64,000 nt of DNA, taken from Gamarada debralockiae (taxonomy: Eukaryota > Ascomycota > Leotiomycetes > Helotiales > Hyphodiscaceae). Of this stretch, positions 11,801 through 24,500 are shown piece by piece; the stretch's first letter is position 1, and each line of letters opens with the position of its first letter. Location of the stretch: the NCBI GenBank assembly GCA_002803225.1, contig NXFV01001620.1:1-64000 (forward strand), written 5' to 3'. Made by a program: the position numbers and the translations under genes. The notes below the pieces were generated by a model. That model was not told where the DNA came from and did not search any database. It was given only the letters and a program-made list of their open reading frames with translations.

Positions 11801-12230
11801 TCGATGACGATTTCGACGTGAAAGTGGAAGAGTTGCCGAAATTTGGGTTTTCTTTGAACCACAGCTTCCAACAGTTCGGTGTAAATTACTGGGCAATATC
11901 GGATATGACGTTTTTGGGCTTGATGCCTTCAAGAGGGCAGGCCTCCTTTTCGTGGTTGCCATGTCCGCAATATTTACAGCCTCTGGGCATTTTGGTGTTC
12001 TTGCATTTCTTTGGCTCGTGGCCATGCTCAAAACAGATATAGCAAACCTGTTTATCATGTGATGGGTATTTTCCCTTGGGGCATTAGGATTCGTTGCGAG
12101 TTTGTGGAGTTCGGCATTTGGCATAGCCTGTCCTCTTCGGATAGCTGAACTGATCATGATCTTCTTTTCCGCATAGTGAGCACTCTGTACCGGGCTTCCA
12201 CCATTATCGCCCAAACGTCTAGGAGCCATG
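8876..12230 (-). pseudogene. Argonaute (QDE-2-like) pseudogene with N-terminal zinc knuckles
   Basis: From 5-prime to 3-prime on the minus strand: CCHC knuckles CYICFEHGHEPKKC (12044-12003) and CKYCGHGNHEKEAC (about 11978-11937), with a third upstream (12182-12141) whose last Cys is Tyr; a basic Arg/Ser-rich segment; PAZ-linker text near 10930-10740; Mid-domain text near 10480-10030 (DFGITTDENFVVLERIRLL; LVLVVLPDKSISLY); and PIWI blocks TMIVGADVRLP (about 9810), FYRD-x-ASESQYGMVL (about 9530), LTFVLGTQHHHDRFF (about 9390), DFSFYLQSHHSHL and NLCYIGSRATRALSV. The frame changes repeatedly, and stops lie inside invariant motifs: TGA right after the second catalytic Asp (9516-9518) and TGA in the NLP-GTV motif (9277-9279). 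Some breaks coincide with plausible introns, but not all can. Role before decay: guide-RNA-directed silencing. Confidence 0.8.
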
Positions 12231-12649
12231 ACACTTGATTTTGAGTAGAAACAACAGAAGCAGTGTACTGGAACCAGAATGTCTTACTCTTGTATGTGAG
12301 CTTTTCGAAGTGCAAGAATATTTGAATTGGCAAGTTGAACTCTGGACTGACGAATGTGCGTATGAAGGGAGAGAATGGCACTATTACGCTAATTGTGTGT
12401 CTATCATGCACATGACTGCCTAAGTTTGGCTGAAGTTCCATGATCTGGAAGCCATCAGTCGGTCTTCCGCGATTCTACAATTCATTCCAAAACGATAGAA
12501 AAATTGAGAAACAAACTCTGCATAAGCTTCCACATTAAAAATTTCCAATCCAATCATAAAGCGCTCGTATGTTTTTTGGGATTGGAGAAAACGGCTTCCT
12601 GAAAGGGTCATAAGATACAGCTCAAACTTCAGCACTAGCAATCAGTCAA

Positions 12650-13540
12650 CGAAGCGTCTAATTTGCGCTTGCAATTTTAGTTATTGTCAGAAAGAAAGTT
12701 CTGGAGACTTGCTATCCAGGAGAAGGTGTATATCAGGGATCTTCAGATACGCCATAAAGCGACAATGACGTGTTCCGAGACGTAGTGTGAGCGGCCTGGA
12801 TGGGTTGGAAAAACATTCCCCACAGGCTCAGCTGGCCAATGCTACAATCCTGCAAAGATTGTCACATATGAGAGTGTTTGCAAAGTTGGTAGTGTTGTGA
12901 AGCTGAGTGAAGGATGACGCGTTTGAAATTTCGACGAAAATCATACACATCACGTGATACTACTAACCCCTCCATCGATGTGACCTAGAGCAAACGTGCA
13001 ATGCGAGATGGCGAAGTGATTATGGATGATCAGGAAACGCACGAGAGGTATTTAGCTAATGAGATATGGGTGTGACACTTGTCCAACAGGGCTGGATATA
13101 ATCGCCATGGCAAAAGCTCTTCAAAACACCAAACTAATTGGAAGTTAAGATATTAATCCTTCAATTCCTTTCAGCGATCGTAAAAGACAGCCTCTTTGGA
13201 TACAAAGCCCCAATAATTTACTTCCATTCAGTGATTAAGCTACAAGCTAAGAGGGGCGCTTTAGAGCTCTCCAAAGGAGACACTTTTGATCGTTGAAACC
13301 AACCAAACAATTGACATCTCATACTCCAATTGATATAGGATACAGTAAGAGACGCAACTAAGTCTGAAATGAAACTCAAACCTGATGCGTAAATGCTGCA
13401 ATTCCACTATTCCAGAGACGACCAGGAATTCCGACGAATATGTACTGAGAATTATCCAAAACCAAATGATTGCTAATATCACTTTCCAATCCAGCGCCAT
13501 GCCATCATCCATCATCAATCATATACACGTACAATCTTAC
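12650..13540. other. Intergenic, no gene seen
   Basis: Region between the Argonaute relic and the 3-prime end of the kelch gene. Only short frames without motifs. Confidence 0.45.
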
Positions 13541-13542
13541 TC

Positions 13543-16133
13543 TCACTTCTTAACCTCATCCAAACCCTCAGCAAAATTACTCTTCCTCCTCTGACTCGGT
13601 GTCGGACTCGCCGCTTCGGCTTCTCCAGCAGCACCCAGATAATCTCCCGCTTCATTCACACCCTGCGGCGGTGTCAATGGACTTACAACATTTGGTCTCT
13701 CTATCTGCACTGGCAGCGTGCCCAGCGCAATGCCGTGTTCCATGGGCGTGGCATAATTGCCGTCAGTGCTAACGCTCGTCTCGCTGATGCCTCTCAAATG
13801 GCCACGGTCAGTTTCGGAGACGTTAGAGACGCCCGATGTGATGCGTAAGTTGTCTGGTGGGCTGCCGAGAGATGGGGAATCAGCGCGGGCATGTTGCATA
13901 GGGGATATGGGAGGGCGAGTGCCTGAACTGTGGGAGACACGGGAGACGGTGCTGGCTTGGGATGTATGTGAAGTTACAGAGGGAGAGGAAGCGAGGCCAT
14001 TGCGGGTTGGTTTTGCGGTGTCGAGAGGGACAAAACCTGTGTCGTGGAGCTCTACCGGCCGGGAGGTGTCTGTTCTTGTTAGTCTGATGAGGATGAAGGG
14101 GAATGATGACGAACATACCCATCATCTCATGGACTTGAGTCCCACCAACTTCTTGCATATATGGTCTTTCATCTTCGTATGGGGTCATCGGAGTCTCATC
14201 CGTCGTGACGGTTGGAGCTTTTGTATCGGTTGGTTGGGCCCGGAGCCAGTTCGAAACCCAGAAACGGTTGTCCATGGTGCCGGCCTCACTTGGGTTGGTG
14301 CCGCTGTTGAGCTTCAAGAACTTTCTGCGGCGGTAAAGGAGGAATGCAAGGATCAAGAGCGTAATGAAGAAGAGACCGAGAACGACTCCCAAAACAGGTG
14401 CCAAGTAAGATGGGGTGCTTGACTTGGCCACTGGCGCCGGCAAAACCGGACGACTGGTAGATGTGGCTGTAGCAGACTGGTATGGATACCAAGTCGTTAT
14501 TTTGGAAGTGTTGTAGGACTGTTTGAAGAGAGAGTTCAGACCGGGGTCAGCGAAGCCAGATGGAGATGGAGCTGTTTGGGTTGCACTTCCAGTTCCGCTT
14601 CCACCAATCATTTGAACGACCACATTTGGAACTGTGTAGTTGCTCCATTTACTGGGGTCGTAGGACTCTAACCAGTCTCCGCTGGTTAGGTTGAAGATTT
14701 GGATTATATTTCCATCGACGCAAACGGGTTCTGGTCCAGACAAAGAAGCTTGGCCGCCAACGACAAACATCTGGTCGGGATATGGCTTGACGCATCTATG
14801 GCCAGCTCGAGCATGTGTTGTGTTGCCGGAAATGAATTTCATCCACATGAAAGAAGGCACCGATAGAATCCAGATATCGTCATAGTAATCTCCGCTTTGG
14901 TGAAGTCCATCAAAACCACCGTACCAGTAGATGTTGTGGCTTGAACCATCTTGAGCTGATGCTACAACTGTGCAACCCTCTGCCATTTGAGGAGGAATTT
15001 GACCAGATGTGGGTTGTTCATACCAAGCTTTCTTGGCAATATCATACACAGACACGGTCGACATAAAGCCAGGACTTACTGCGTTCTGGAACTTTGTCAG
15101 CGTCGATCTTGATTTCGGATGGAAGAACTTACACTTGCAGCATTGACCGATGCATTGTTCGTCTCATTGACATTGGCATATGCAGGATCGATGACGCCGC
15201 CAATTGCAACGAGAATTCCCTGTTCGGAAACTGGGATCCAGGAAATCTCTGCACTGGCACGACCAGGAACGCTGGTAGGCAACGAGTAATTTTTCCAGAC
15301 CTCGTTTTGCTGGACTGTCATATCCAATTCGATCAGAGTCAAAGAGTTCACATCGGCATTGACGGACTCGTTTGCTGGTCCTGGATCGAGGACTATTTCT
15401 CCCCAAGTTGCTGATCTCAATCCACTGAAATAAAACCCAAGGTTTTCTGACGGTACACTAACGCCTGCACCGTACGTGACATATCTAGTCATATTACCCG
15501 GCAAGGAATCAAGAATGTATCCAGGCGCAAACTGCTTTGGAGGACCTGATGGATATCGTTCGTATACTGCAACGGATTGCGCAGAGGGATTTTCGTATGC
15601 AGCTGTGTCAGCAAGCAATCCACCGTAGGTAAACCATTCGAAATCATTTGCAAACATCGTTCCATCGATATATTGCGGACCAATGTTGTTTGAATCGCCA
15701 CTGCCACCTGAAGCTTTCGAAACGGTAGTCAAGATTGCGCTGATATTCTGAGAAGTATTGAACGGCGTGCTGAAATTGAGGAGGTAGACTAGACCAAGTG
15801 GATTTCCTTGCAGCAAGTTAGTCGTGAGCACGTTGCCTTTGTAGAATCTACATACCATCCGCTGTGGGGCCAGCATAGCTTCCATCACTCAGGCCGGGAT
15901 TCCACCACAAATAGCCTCCATCAATATAGAGAGTATCACGAATAACACCAACTATTGCGTCGTCAGTTGCGTTCAAGATGTCAACGGAAAATCCGGAGAA
16001 TAAGCGTACCACGGGGATTCTGCCAGTAGCACATAGTCGTGTTGACCTCGTTTGGTATCCATCCTGCCTGTTGTGCGGCTGTCAGTCGCACAAAGACTGC
16101 CGCAACAATTAATGAGAGTAGTGACCTGGTCAT
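13543..16133 (-). CDS. Kelch/galactose-oxidase-like single-pass membrane protein
   Basis: Five exons join in frame: 16133-16010, 15951-15856, 15806-15133, 15085-14119, 14069-13543; introns of 47-58 bp, all GT-AG. The product is 795 residues. An N-terminal signal peptide (MTRSLLSLIVAAVFVRLTAA) is followed by an extracellular beta-propeller-type region with kelch-like blades (VIRDTLYIDGGYLWW; GILVAIGGV; HNIYWYGGFDG; QMFVVGGQ) and many N-x-S/T sites. A transmembrane helix at about residues 524-549 (LGVVLGLFFITLLILAFLLY) with RRRK on the cytoplasmic side precedes a Ser/Pro-rich tail of about 240 residues. Architecture matches fungal kelch-domain surface proteins that monitor or interact with the cell wall; the ligand is unknown. 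Divergent from the giant glycoprotein gene 2.4 kb away. Confidence 0.88.
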
Positions 16134-18544
16134 GATAAATTACAGGAGACCAGCCCGGTTGTCGTTGAAGGATGTAGAATTTGGAGAGGCTCGGCGCATT
16201 GCAGGATAGTGTATCGTGAATGCACTGCAGTCTGCACAAACGCCTAATTCTTACTGATAGGATATCCGAGAACAAAGAACCAGTAGAATTGTTCAATCAA
16301 AATCGCCACCTTCCACCATCCAAGTCAGCGATCTGCATCCTTTGTCTGCGGTGGATAGGGCCGATCAAAAGACTGGACCACAAATTGAGCTGTTCTGGGG
16401 GTCTCTCCAGCGAGCAAGATGCGGGAAGAATAGGTTGGTTGTACGACCCTCCTTCTCGAAGCCTGGCCTCGGAACTGGACCTGTCAGAGTCCTGCCCGCT
16501 CCGAGGCTTGCACGAGCTTGATTAGACGAGGAGCGACCAATCGTGAGTGCACTTGCATGGCTGATAGACTAGGGTACAGCCGTAGCTCTTACGATTTGCA
16601 TGGGTTCAAAGTATTGGCACGCTTTGGGCCTTAGCCTCGGCTAGACCCCTGCAAACACCATATTTCTCAGCCTTGTGACAAAAGCCCTCACCGTCTTCAC
16701 GAACCACGAGTGCCTGATGATTCAGCTCCTCCCACCGCCAAGTCCGACAGACTCGATCTCTCAATTGTGAATGGGCCAGCACATTTTGTCACTATATTAA
16801 CACGAAGGGATTCCCAGCCGCCTGTTGGAAACTGACTGTCGTGTAGTTGGAGAAAAGATTAAGCCACAGAAACTGACAGATGACACTGCCACATCTTGGC
16901 CAGCAGGTTCGCCGTGTTTGAATGCTGATCGCTGCAGGGACCGGGTAGTCCATGTGAATTGAAGACCTGCATTATTCACATTCCAAATTGAGGGTTAAAG
17001 GGACTCGATGGAGGGATTCTTTATTATTGCTTATGGATGTACATCGCGCTTACATTTATCCTAAAGCGGGGAATGATGATCGGCATTCTGGGCCCAGTAA
17101 CAGAAGTCTGATTTGAGGCTTTATAAGGATGTTAGGAGCCAAGTAGAGGAATCCACTCAGCACTTGAGGTACGTAAAGGGTGGGAGACGGAGCAACATCT
17201 ATATACGAAGGACTGAGAGCTGTTGGTGAGAAAATGGGACGAATGTTGTCGTCGGAAGTAAGCCTTCGCAGCCTCGGTGCGGTCCTACCGACTTGATCCT
17301 AGTGCATGTCTGAGCGAGCTTATCGCTATTAGTGGATTTGGACGGGGATTTTGATGCTATCTAGCCAATCATAACTCGACAACAAATTTTGCAAGCACCA
17401 CTACTGACCTATTCTTGATCCTTCCCGTGAACTTTCACCTGCACCATAATGCACGCCTCATGCAAAGACACATCCACGGAACTTTCGCTCCTCGCACTCG
17501 AGCATCACAATCCTGCCACTCTCGCCGCTCCATCCCACCTTCCCTGAATTCTCTCCACAACGTGACCTGCTTTTGCCGCTCCACGGCATCAAGCGAACTC
17601 AGATGGCCCCCAAAATAGCTCCAGGCTCTCCATTTCTGCATCACGGCCAGAATTCACCGAAGCAAAACCGTATTCTGTCAGCCACCTGGCTCGTCCAAAG
17701 ACAAACCGTGCTGGCCTTGTAAAGGTTGCATCGGCGCCGTTGACATCGAATCTCTTTGGCCCGGATCCATCAGCTGCGTCCCTCCCGCAGACCCGCGAAG
17801 CTCTTGAGAGTCTGGGACATCTGATTTTCAGGCACACTCTGGACCCTTGAGTTGAGGCTGGACGAATCCAGGATCCCCTCGCATGCATGCGTGTGCGGTG
17901 AAAGGCTCTAATGAGGCTCACATTCCCACTTGTGTGGGTGGGTTGCACAAAGTCTGCCTCGACTCGTAATCCCCCATGCAGCCCATTTTCCCGTACCCTG
18001 AGGTTCTCCGGCGTCCATGATATGCTTCTGTCCCTTGTCACCCGTTCCCTTACCCTGTAAAGCTGTCTTCGCTGGGTACTCTTCACCCAAAGTAACGTGG
18101 CGGCCAGATGCTTTTTGTTTATCCCGGCAATTTTCTTTAATTACTGGGGTAGCATAGCTATTTTCTTCTTTCAATTCTGGCGCAATAAAGCTTTTCAGAC
18201 CATCTCACCCTACTTATGTCTTTTTTGCTCCGTAAAGACCTCGTGGTGGCAACGACTGCATGTTTTTGAACTTGGTGTTGATGGAAAAGAATATCTCAGT
18301 GACATTGGCGAATCGAACTGCGATTGGATCATCGGTCTGCCGTGTGGAGTTATCCGACCTTCAGCCTTGGGCTGACCCAACCTGATCGTATATTACCACC
18401 AGGCCACACCATTTACTCCGACGGTATTCAATCGCTTCGTCCTGCTCCAGAAGTACGCATTTCTCTCACGCTCGCTCACGGATAACAGCTAGATCGCTGT
18501 TTTCGACACAATCGTTTCAGCGCATTGCGAACAAGTAAATTGCA
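16134..18544. promoter_or_regulatory. Long divergent intergenic region between two surface-protein genes
   Basis: About 2.4 kb without a supportable gene. It is expected to hold both promoters. Open frames on the minus strand at 17.6-18.1 kb have no motifs and look incidental. CT-rich tracts just before 18545 (18430-18500) resemble the pyrimidine-rich start region of fungal genes. Confidence 0.4.
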
Positions 18545-21500
18545 ATGATTTGGAGCGGGGCATTGTGGATGTTGGCGGGGCTGGTTGGGGTTGCACAAAG
18601 CCTAAAACCGTCGTATACGAACTCGACCACCGCCAGCACCACTGAGTCGCCTACAGTTCAAGCAGATGCCAAAGTAGGAAGTAGTACTTGCCCGGCATCA
18701 ACAGTCACAGTTACAACTACGAAGCAAGGTGATGACTGTCTATGGAATTGTGAACAGTGTCCAGGGAAGACGGAAACATGCACAGTTACTGTGACGACGA
18801 CGGAATCGTAAGTCTGAATATCCATAAACTTATTGCAATTAACTGATGAATGTTTAGGCCTCTGACGGCTTCAACTGTCTAGTGAGTTGACAGTTCAGAA
18901 AGAGTTCAAGTAAGAAGCTAACATGTCGCAGCGTCACCACAGATATTTACTCATGGAAGACGGTAGGTGAAGCCTTCTGAGGGATTGAGATCTTGCTAAT
19001 TTAGATCCAGACAACCACAACAGAGACATGCACGGTTACAACAACTGCGTCATTGATTTCGACGATCACTGCCATTTCTACCACGACTTTGGATGTCTAC
19101 ATTTCCACAACTCAGACGGACTACATTTCCACGACTGAGACGGACTACATTTCCACGACTGAGACGGACTACATTTCCACAACTCAGACGGACTACATTT
19201 CCACGACTGAGACGGACTACATTTCCACGACTGAGACGGACTACATTTCCACAACTGAGACGGACTACATTTCCACAACTGAGACGGACTACATTTCTAC
19301 AACTGAGACGGACTATTCCTACTCGACAGAGACCGACGTGTCAACGGACTACTCCACGATTACGGATGTATCAACAAGTGACATATATTCAACAGAGACG
19401 GACTACTCCACGATTACGGATGTATCAACGAGTGACATATATTCAACAGAGATAGACTACTCGACTGAAACTGACTCGACGACGTGAGTCACAAACATTT
19501 CAATTTTGTTGGATTTAGGTTTGGGGGAGGCTGATGGCGTTCGGGAAATTTCATGAGGATTTTGGGGGCATTTGTGGTCCTTTTTGAACGAAGGGAAACT
19601 AATATTTTCTCTGTATAGGACAACTGATATTATCTGGAAAACCTCCACGGAAACGGATACTATCACGACGGTATAAGTCACTGAAAGGTTTCTGAAGGCT
19701 AGCTACTGACTTTTCTTCAGTCATATCCATACACTGTCACGAGTACCGATTCCTATGGGTAAGTTCTTGATGAAATGAGGATGATATCAGCTTACAGGGA
19801 TCTAGATACACTGTCACGAGCACGGAATGGAGCACGGCAACTACAACGTCGACGTATATCTCGTCGTTTACGACAACGGCATCGTATACCACGACGGCAT
19901 CAACTACAGTGAGTCAATTTTCGATCATTCAGCCATTCCTGGAGTCCAAGCAAAGCACGGGAGACTATTCTTTCTCTGAGCTTCAAGTCTACTTTTGTGT
20001 TGTTCAATACCCCGGATGCTCTAGCAGGGGTTGAGCAGGGAATGGACAGTGTCTGCGAAGCTAGAAGGGAGCAGAGCTGAAAGATCATGTGACACAGTCA
20101 CATGATGACCCAACTTTCCTTCTGCTCAATCCCCCGATCCTTCTTTTCTTACGTCTTCCTCGAAGACTTGGTGGAATTACATAATACTCCCAGGCACTTT
20201 ACCTTCAACATACTCTCTTTCTGTGGCCCATAGTTTATATGACCCTCAAATGCTGACTTTTGAACCAGATCCCAACCACCACGACTTCAGTCTCGACATC
20301 AGACATTTTTATTACGGAGACCACGACAACGACTTATATCGAACCAACCACGATCACTCAGACAAGCATCATAACGACTCGGATTCCTTACAACGTCACT
20401 ATCGATCACAGCTTCACGACAACTTCGTATTATTCGACGACTTACACGGATTCCGTGACTGTGACTTCAAACTACACGACAACAAGCACGTATGAGACCA
20501 CGTAAGTTATTCTCGGAGATAATAATTTCCTGTTCTAGCGGTGCGCCCAGTATCTCTCTCAATTGCTCAAATCTTTTGAGCGATTCAAGCGCGAGAGCGC
20601 GCGAGCACGGGCTCAAGTGATGCTCCGGAAGCAGTTATCATTCCAAATGCCCACTATCCGCCCCCTTTTCAAATGTTCAAACCTGTTGAGCAATTCAAAA
20701 GCCCGAGCTCGGGAGTCTCAGCTCAATCAATGCTCCATAAACCTTGTCATTCTATGAACCCTCACTTAGCTTTTTTTTCCTTCCCGTTTTGAGCAAGTCC
20801 TGATAGGACATCTTCATAGGTACACGTCGCCAACAACTACCACGAGCTACTCGACTGAGACTGATACCACCACTTCCCTTTCGGTTTCCATATCCGATGT
20901 GTATATTACCGACACCACGACCGCTTCATACTTCTCAACCGAGACTGATACATCAACCACAATTTCAACAACTGTATCGACTTCAGACGTGCCAACGACT
21001 ACGACTGCTTCTTATTTCTCGACCGAGACCGACACCACAACCGCTTCATACTTCTCAACCGAGACAGATACATCAACCACAATTTCAACAACTGTATCGA
21101 CTTCAGACGTGCCAACGACCACAACTGCTTCTTATTTCTCGACCGAGACCGACACAACAACTGTATACCCCCTTTCTGATCCACAGGATATGTCAGAAGC
21201 TAACTCTTTCTAGTCAACAACTGTGTCCACTTCAGATGTACTGATCACTGAAACGGATACCACAACAGCAAGCTCACCCTTTTCTTAGCCACAAAGCTCT
21301 CCTTCTTGGCTCTCTTATCTTGGCTTTCATATAGCTAATGGCCTTAGACAACTTCGATCTCCGTTTCGGAAACAACCACGACGTATCTGTCGACCTACAC
21401 CTACAGTACGAGCTATCCAGTCACTGTCACTTCTGATATCTCAACAACGATCACGGTTTGTGTCCTCGATCCCTTTTCTTCCCATTGGACTGCTTTAGGA

Positions 21501-24500
21501 GTTGCGAGGAGGCTGTCCTCCCAATCTCGCTTCTCCTGAGTCATTTTCAGCTCTCTTAAATCATATCAATAATAGGGCATACTAATTTCAAACAGTCATA
21601 CACTACGTCAACTTATATCAGTCTCTCCACTGTGACGGACACCTCGTCAATCACCTATTCGACTACAGAGACGGATACGTACTCAACAACGTACTCTACG
21701 ACCGAGACTGATACGACAACATCGATTACGGTGTCGCCAACCACAATCACTGACACCTACTCGACGACTGAGACTGATACAACAACGGCGAGTTAAGCTT
21801 TGTATCTTTAATCCCGAATACTAATGTATTTTTAGTCAACCTCAATTTCGATCTCAGACATAACTACTACGTACATTTCAACTTTTACGTATAGTACAAG
21901 CTATCCAGTCACCGTCACGTCAGATAGTACAACGACTCAAACTTCGTACACAACGTCGACCTACATTTCTCTCTCCACAGTCACTGATACCTACTCCACG
22001 ACCTATTCAACAACGGAGACGGACACATACTCCACGACCTACTCAACAACGGAGACTGACACCTACTCAACCACGGAGACTGATACAACGACGGTAATTC
22101 TTGTTGTGTAGATTTTAAGAGCATAAAATACTGATTGCCTTTAGACGACCTCGATCTCGATTTCCATCTCGGATGTCACTGATTACGTATCCACCACGAC
22201 GACAGCTAGTTACTTTTCAACCACGTCTGTGCCGGTCACAATCGATATCTCGACCACGATCTTTAGTGATATTACCTTCACTAGCCTGTCAACAATCACC
22301 ACTTCAGTACGTTTATTCCTAGCCAAAAAGTCATGGATGCTAATAATTGAAGGTTCCGACAACTACGACCTCGTTCATCGTGTCTGATTTCAGTAAGTTT
22401 TCTTTAATGCTTAAAGAGGCTGTTGCTAACCTTTCAAAGCCTTCACCTCAACTGCAACGACTGGTAGGTTTGAACCATCCTTTACTCAAGGACTTATCTC
22501 ATTTTTTTAGTGTCAACTGAGATAGACTCATTCACAACCACTTTGCCGGCATCCACTATTACAACATCGATTTCTGGCTCTCTAACAACCATAACATCAT
22601 ACTCGATACTCACTACGGAGACGATATCGACCTTAGATGTGACTGTGCCAACCACAATTATATTGACCTCAGACGTGCCAGTTCCCACCACTGTCGATGT
22701 TCTAGTTCCAACAACGATTATATCGATCTCAGATGTGCCAGTACCAACAACGATCATATCGATTTCAGACGTGGAAGTTCCAACAACGATCATATCAATT
22801 TCAGACGTGGAAGTTCCAACAACGATCATATCGATTTCAGACGTACCAGTACCAACAACGATCATATCGATTTCAGACGTGGAAGTTCCAACAACGATAA
22901 TATCGATTTCAGACGTGCCAGTACCAACAACGATCATATCGATTTCAGACGTGGAAGTTCCAACAACGATCATATCGATTTCAGATGTGCCAGTTCCAAC
23001 AACGATCATATCGATTTCAGACGTGGAAGTTCCAACAACGATTATATCGATTTCAGATGTGCCAGTTCCCACCACTGTCGATGTGCCCGTCACAACCACT
23101 ATCTTTAGCACCGTCGACGTACCTGTCCCTACTACAGTCGACGTGCTGGTGACAACAACGATTACGGAGCCGGGAACGACCTTATTATCGACAATCGATG
23201 TCCCAGTACCAACTACTATCAATGTTCCGGTTCCGACTACAATCCTCAGCACTGTCGATGTACCTGTTCCTACTACAATCGACGTCCCAACTACAATTGT
23301 CGGACCAGGCACAACTGTAGATGTGCCAACCACAATTATCGGACCAGGCACGACTGTAGATGTCCCAACCACAATTGTCGGACCAGGCACGACTGTAGAT
23401 GTCCCAACCACAATTGTTGGACCAGGCACAACTGTAGATGTCCCAACCACAATTGTCGGCCCAGGAACCACTGTCACCTTGCCCGGAACAACAGTGACTG
23501 GTCCAGGAACCACTATCATTGGCCCAGGTACCACCATTGTCGGTCCTGGCACCACGATCGTTGGACCCGGCACGACTGTCATCGTTCCTGCATCAACAAT
23601 TACATCAACAGTGACCACCAGCTTGCCAGGATTCTCGACAACTTTCACACAGGCAGGCTCCACAATCATCTCCGTTCAACCCGGTACCACAAGCGTCTTC
23701 ACAACTACCGTGACTGTAGCGGGTCAGACGACTACTGTCAGTGGTATTGGTGCCACGCTTACTGTCTCTCAGATTATCACTTGTCCAATGCCCACAAACT
23801 CGGCTCCAGTCACTCCACAAGATACTGGACCAGATTCCCTCTGGGGTTGCTCGCCAGGATTCGTTTGCAGTCCTCCCAAGCCAGATGGTTGCGAGCTGTT
23901 TGAAAATCCTCCAGATTACAATTACCTCTGTGACAAAGCGTACTGTATTCCAGCTCCTCCAACCACAGACGTTCATTGGCCACCAGGAGAGACTTCTTAT
24001 TATCCACCAACCGAGGGATATTTCAATCTGAACCCCAATGCCTTCGGACTTTCATTTGGCATCTTTGCGGAAGAGATTGTCACAGACACCATCGTTGGCA
24101 ATTATGGAGAGAGCTTAACCACAACCTTCACGACAGGAGACTGGAATTCTCAAGCATCACTCAGCCATTTCGCAACGTCAGCTCCAGCCGCCCCTGCTGC
24201 CAGGTACATGCCCCGTAACCTTGCCAAGCGAGACAGCTCAGTTGTTCCCGCGGTCTGCTTCGCTGATTGTAATAATTGCTACATTGAAGCCCAGAAAGTC
24301 GGCAAATCAGCTGCTCTCTGTGCGAGCGGTTCGGCCTTCGAGTCCGACTACCAAGCTTGTCAAGCATGCGTTGCCGCTAATGGGGACTCCACGAAGACTA
24401 CGCTCCAAACCTATGTGGAACCTGAATTCGCACCTTTCATCTCTTTCTGCAATGCTCAAGCAGCACAGTCCGAAGTGGCTGCATCTACGAGCACGAATAC

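Noticed and set aside
17589..18086. 165-codon minus-strand frame in the long intergenic region
   Set aside because: No motif, Arg-rich chance composition, no splice support.
19078..19278. Minus-strand frame of repeated WKCSPSQS units
   Set aside because: Antisense shadow of the 24-bp coding repeat.
21788..21835. Alternative GT donor (GTTAAG) three to four bases downstream of the GC donor
   Set aside because: It would shift exon 13 out of the Ser/Thr frame; only the GC donor keeps the reading frame.
22494..23669. 391-codon open frame on the minus strand, Val/Gly-rich
   Set aside because: It is the complement of the Ser/Thr repeat region of the glycoprotein; repeat periodicity keeps the antisense frame open. 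It lacks signals of its own.
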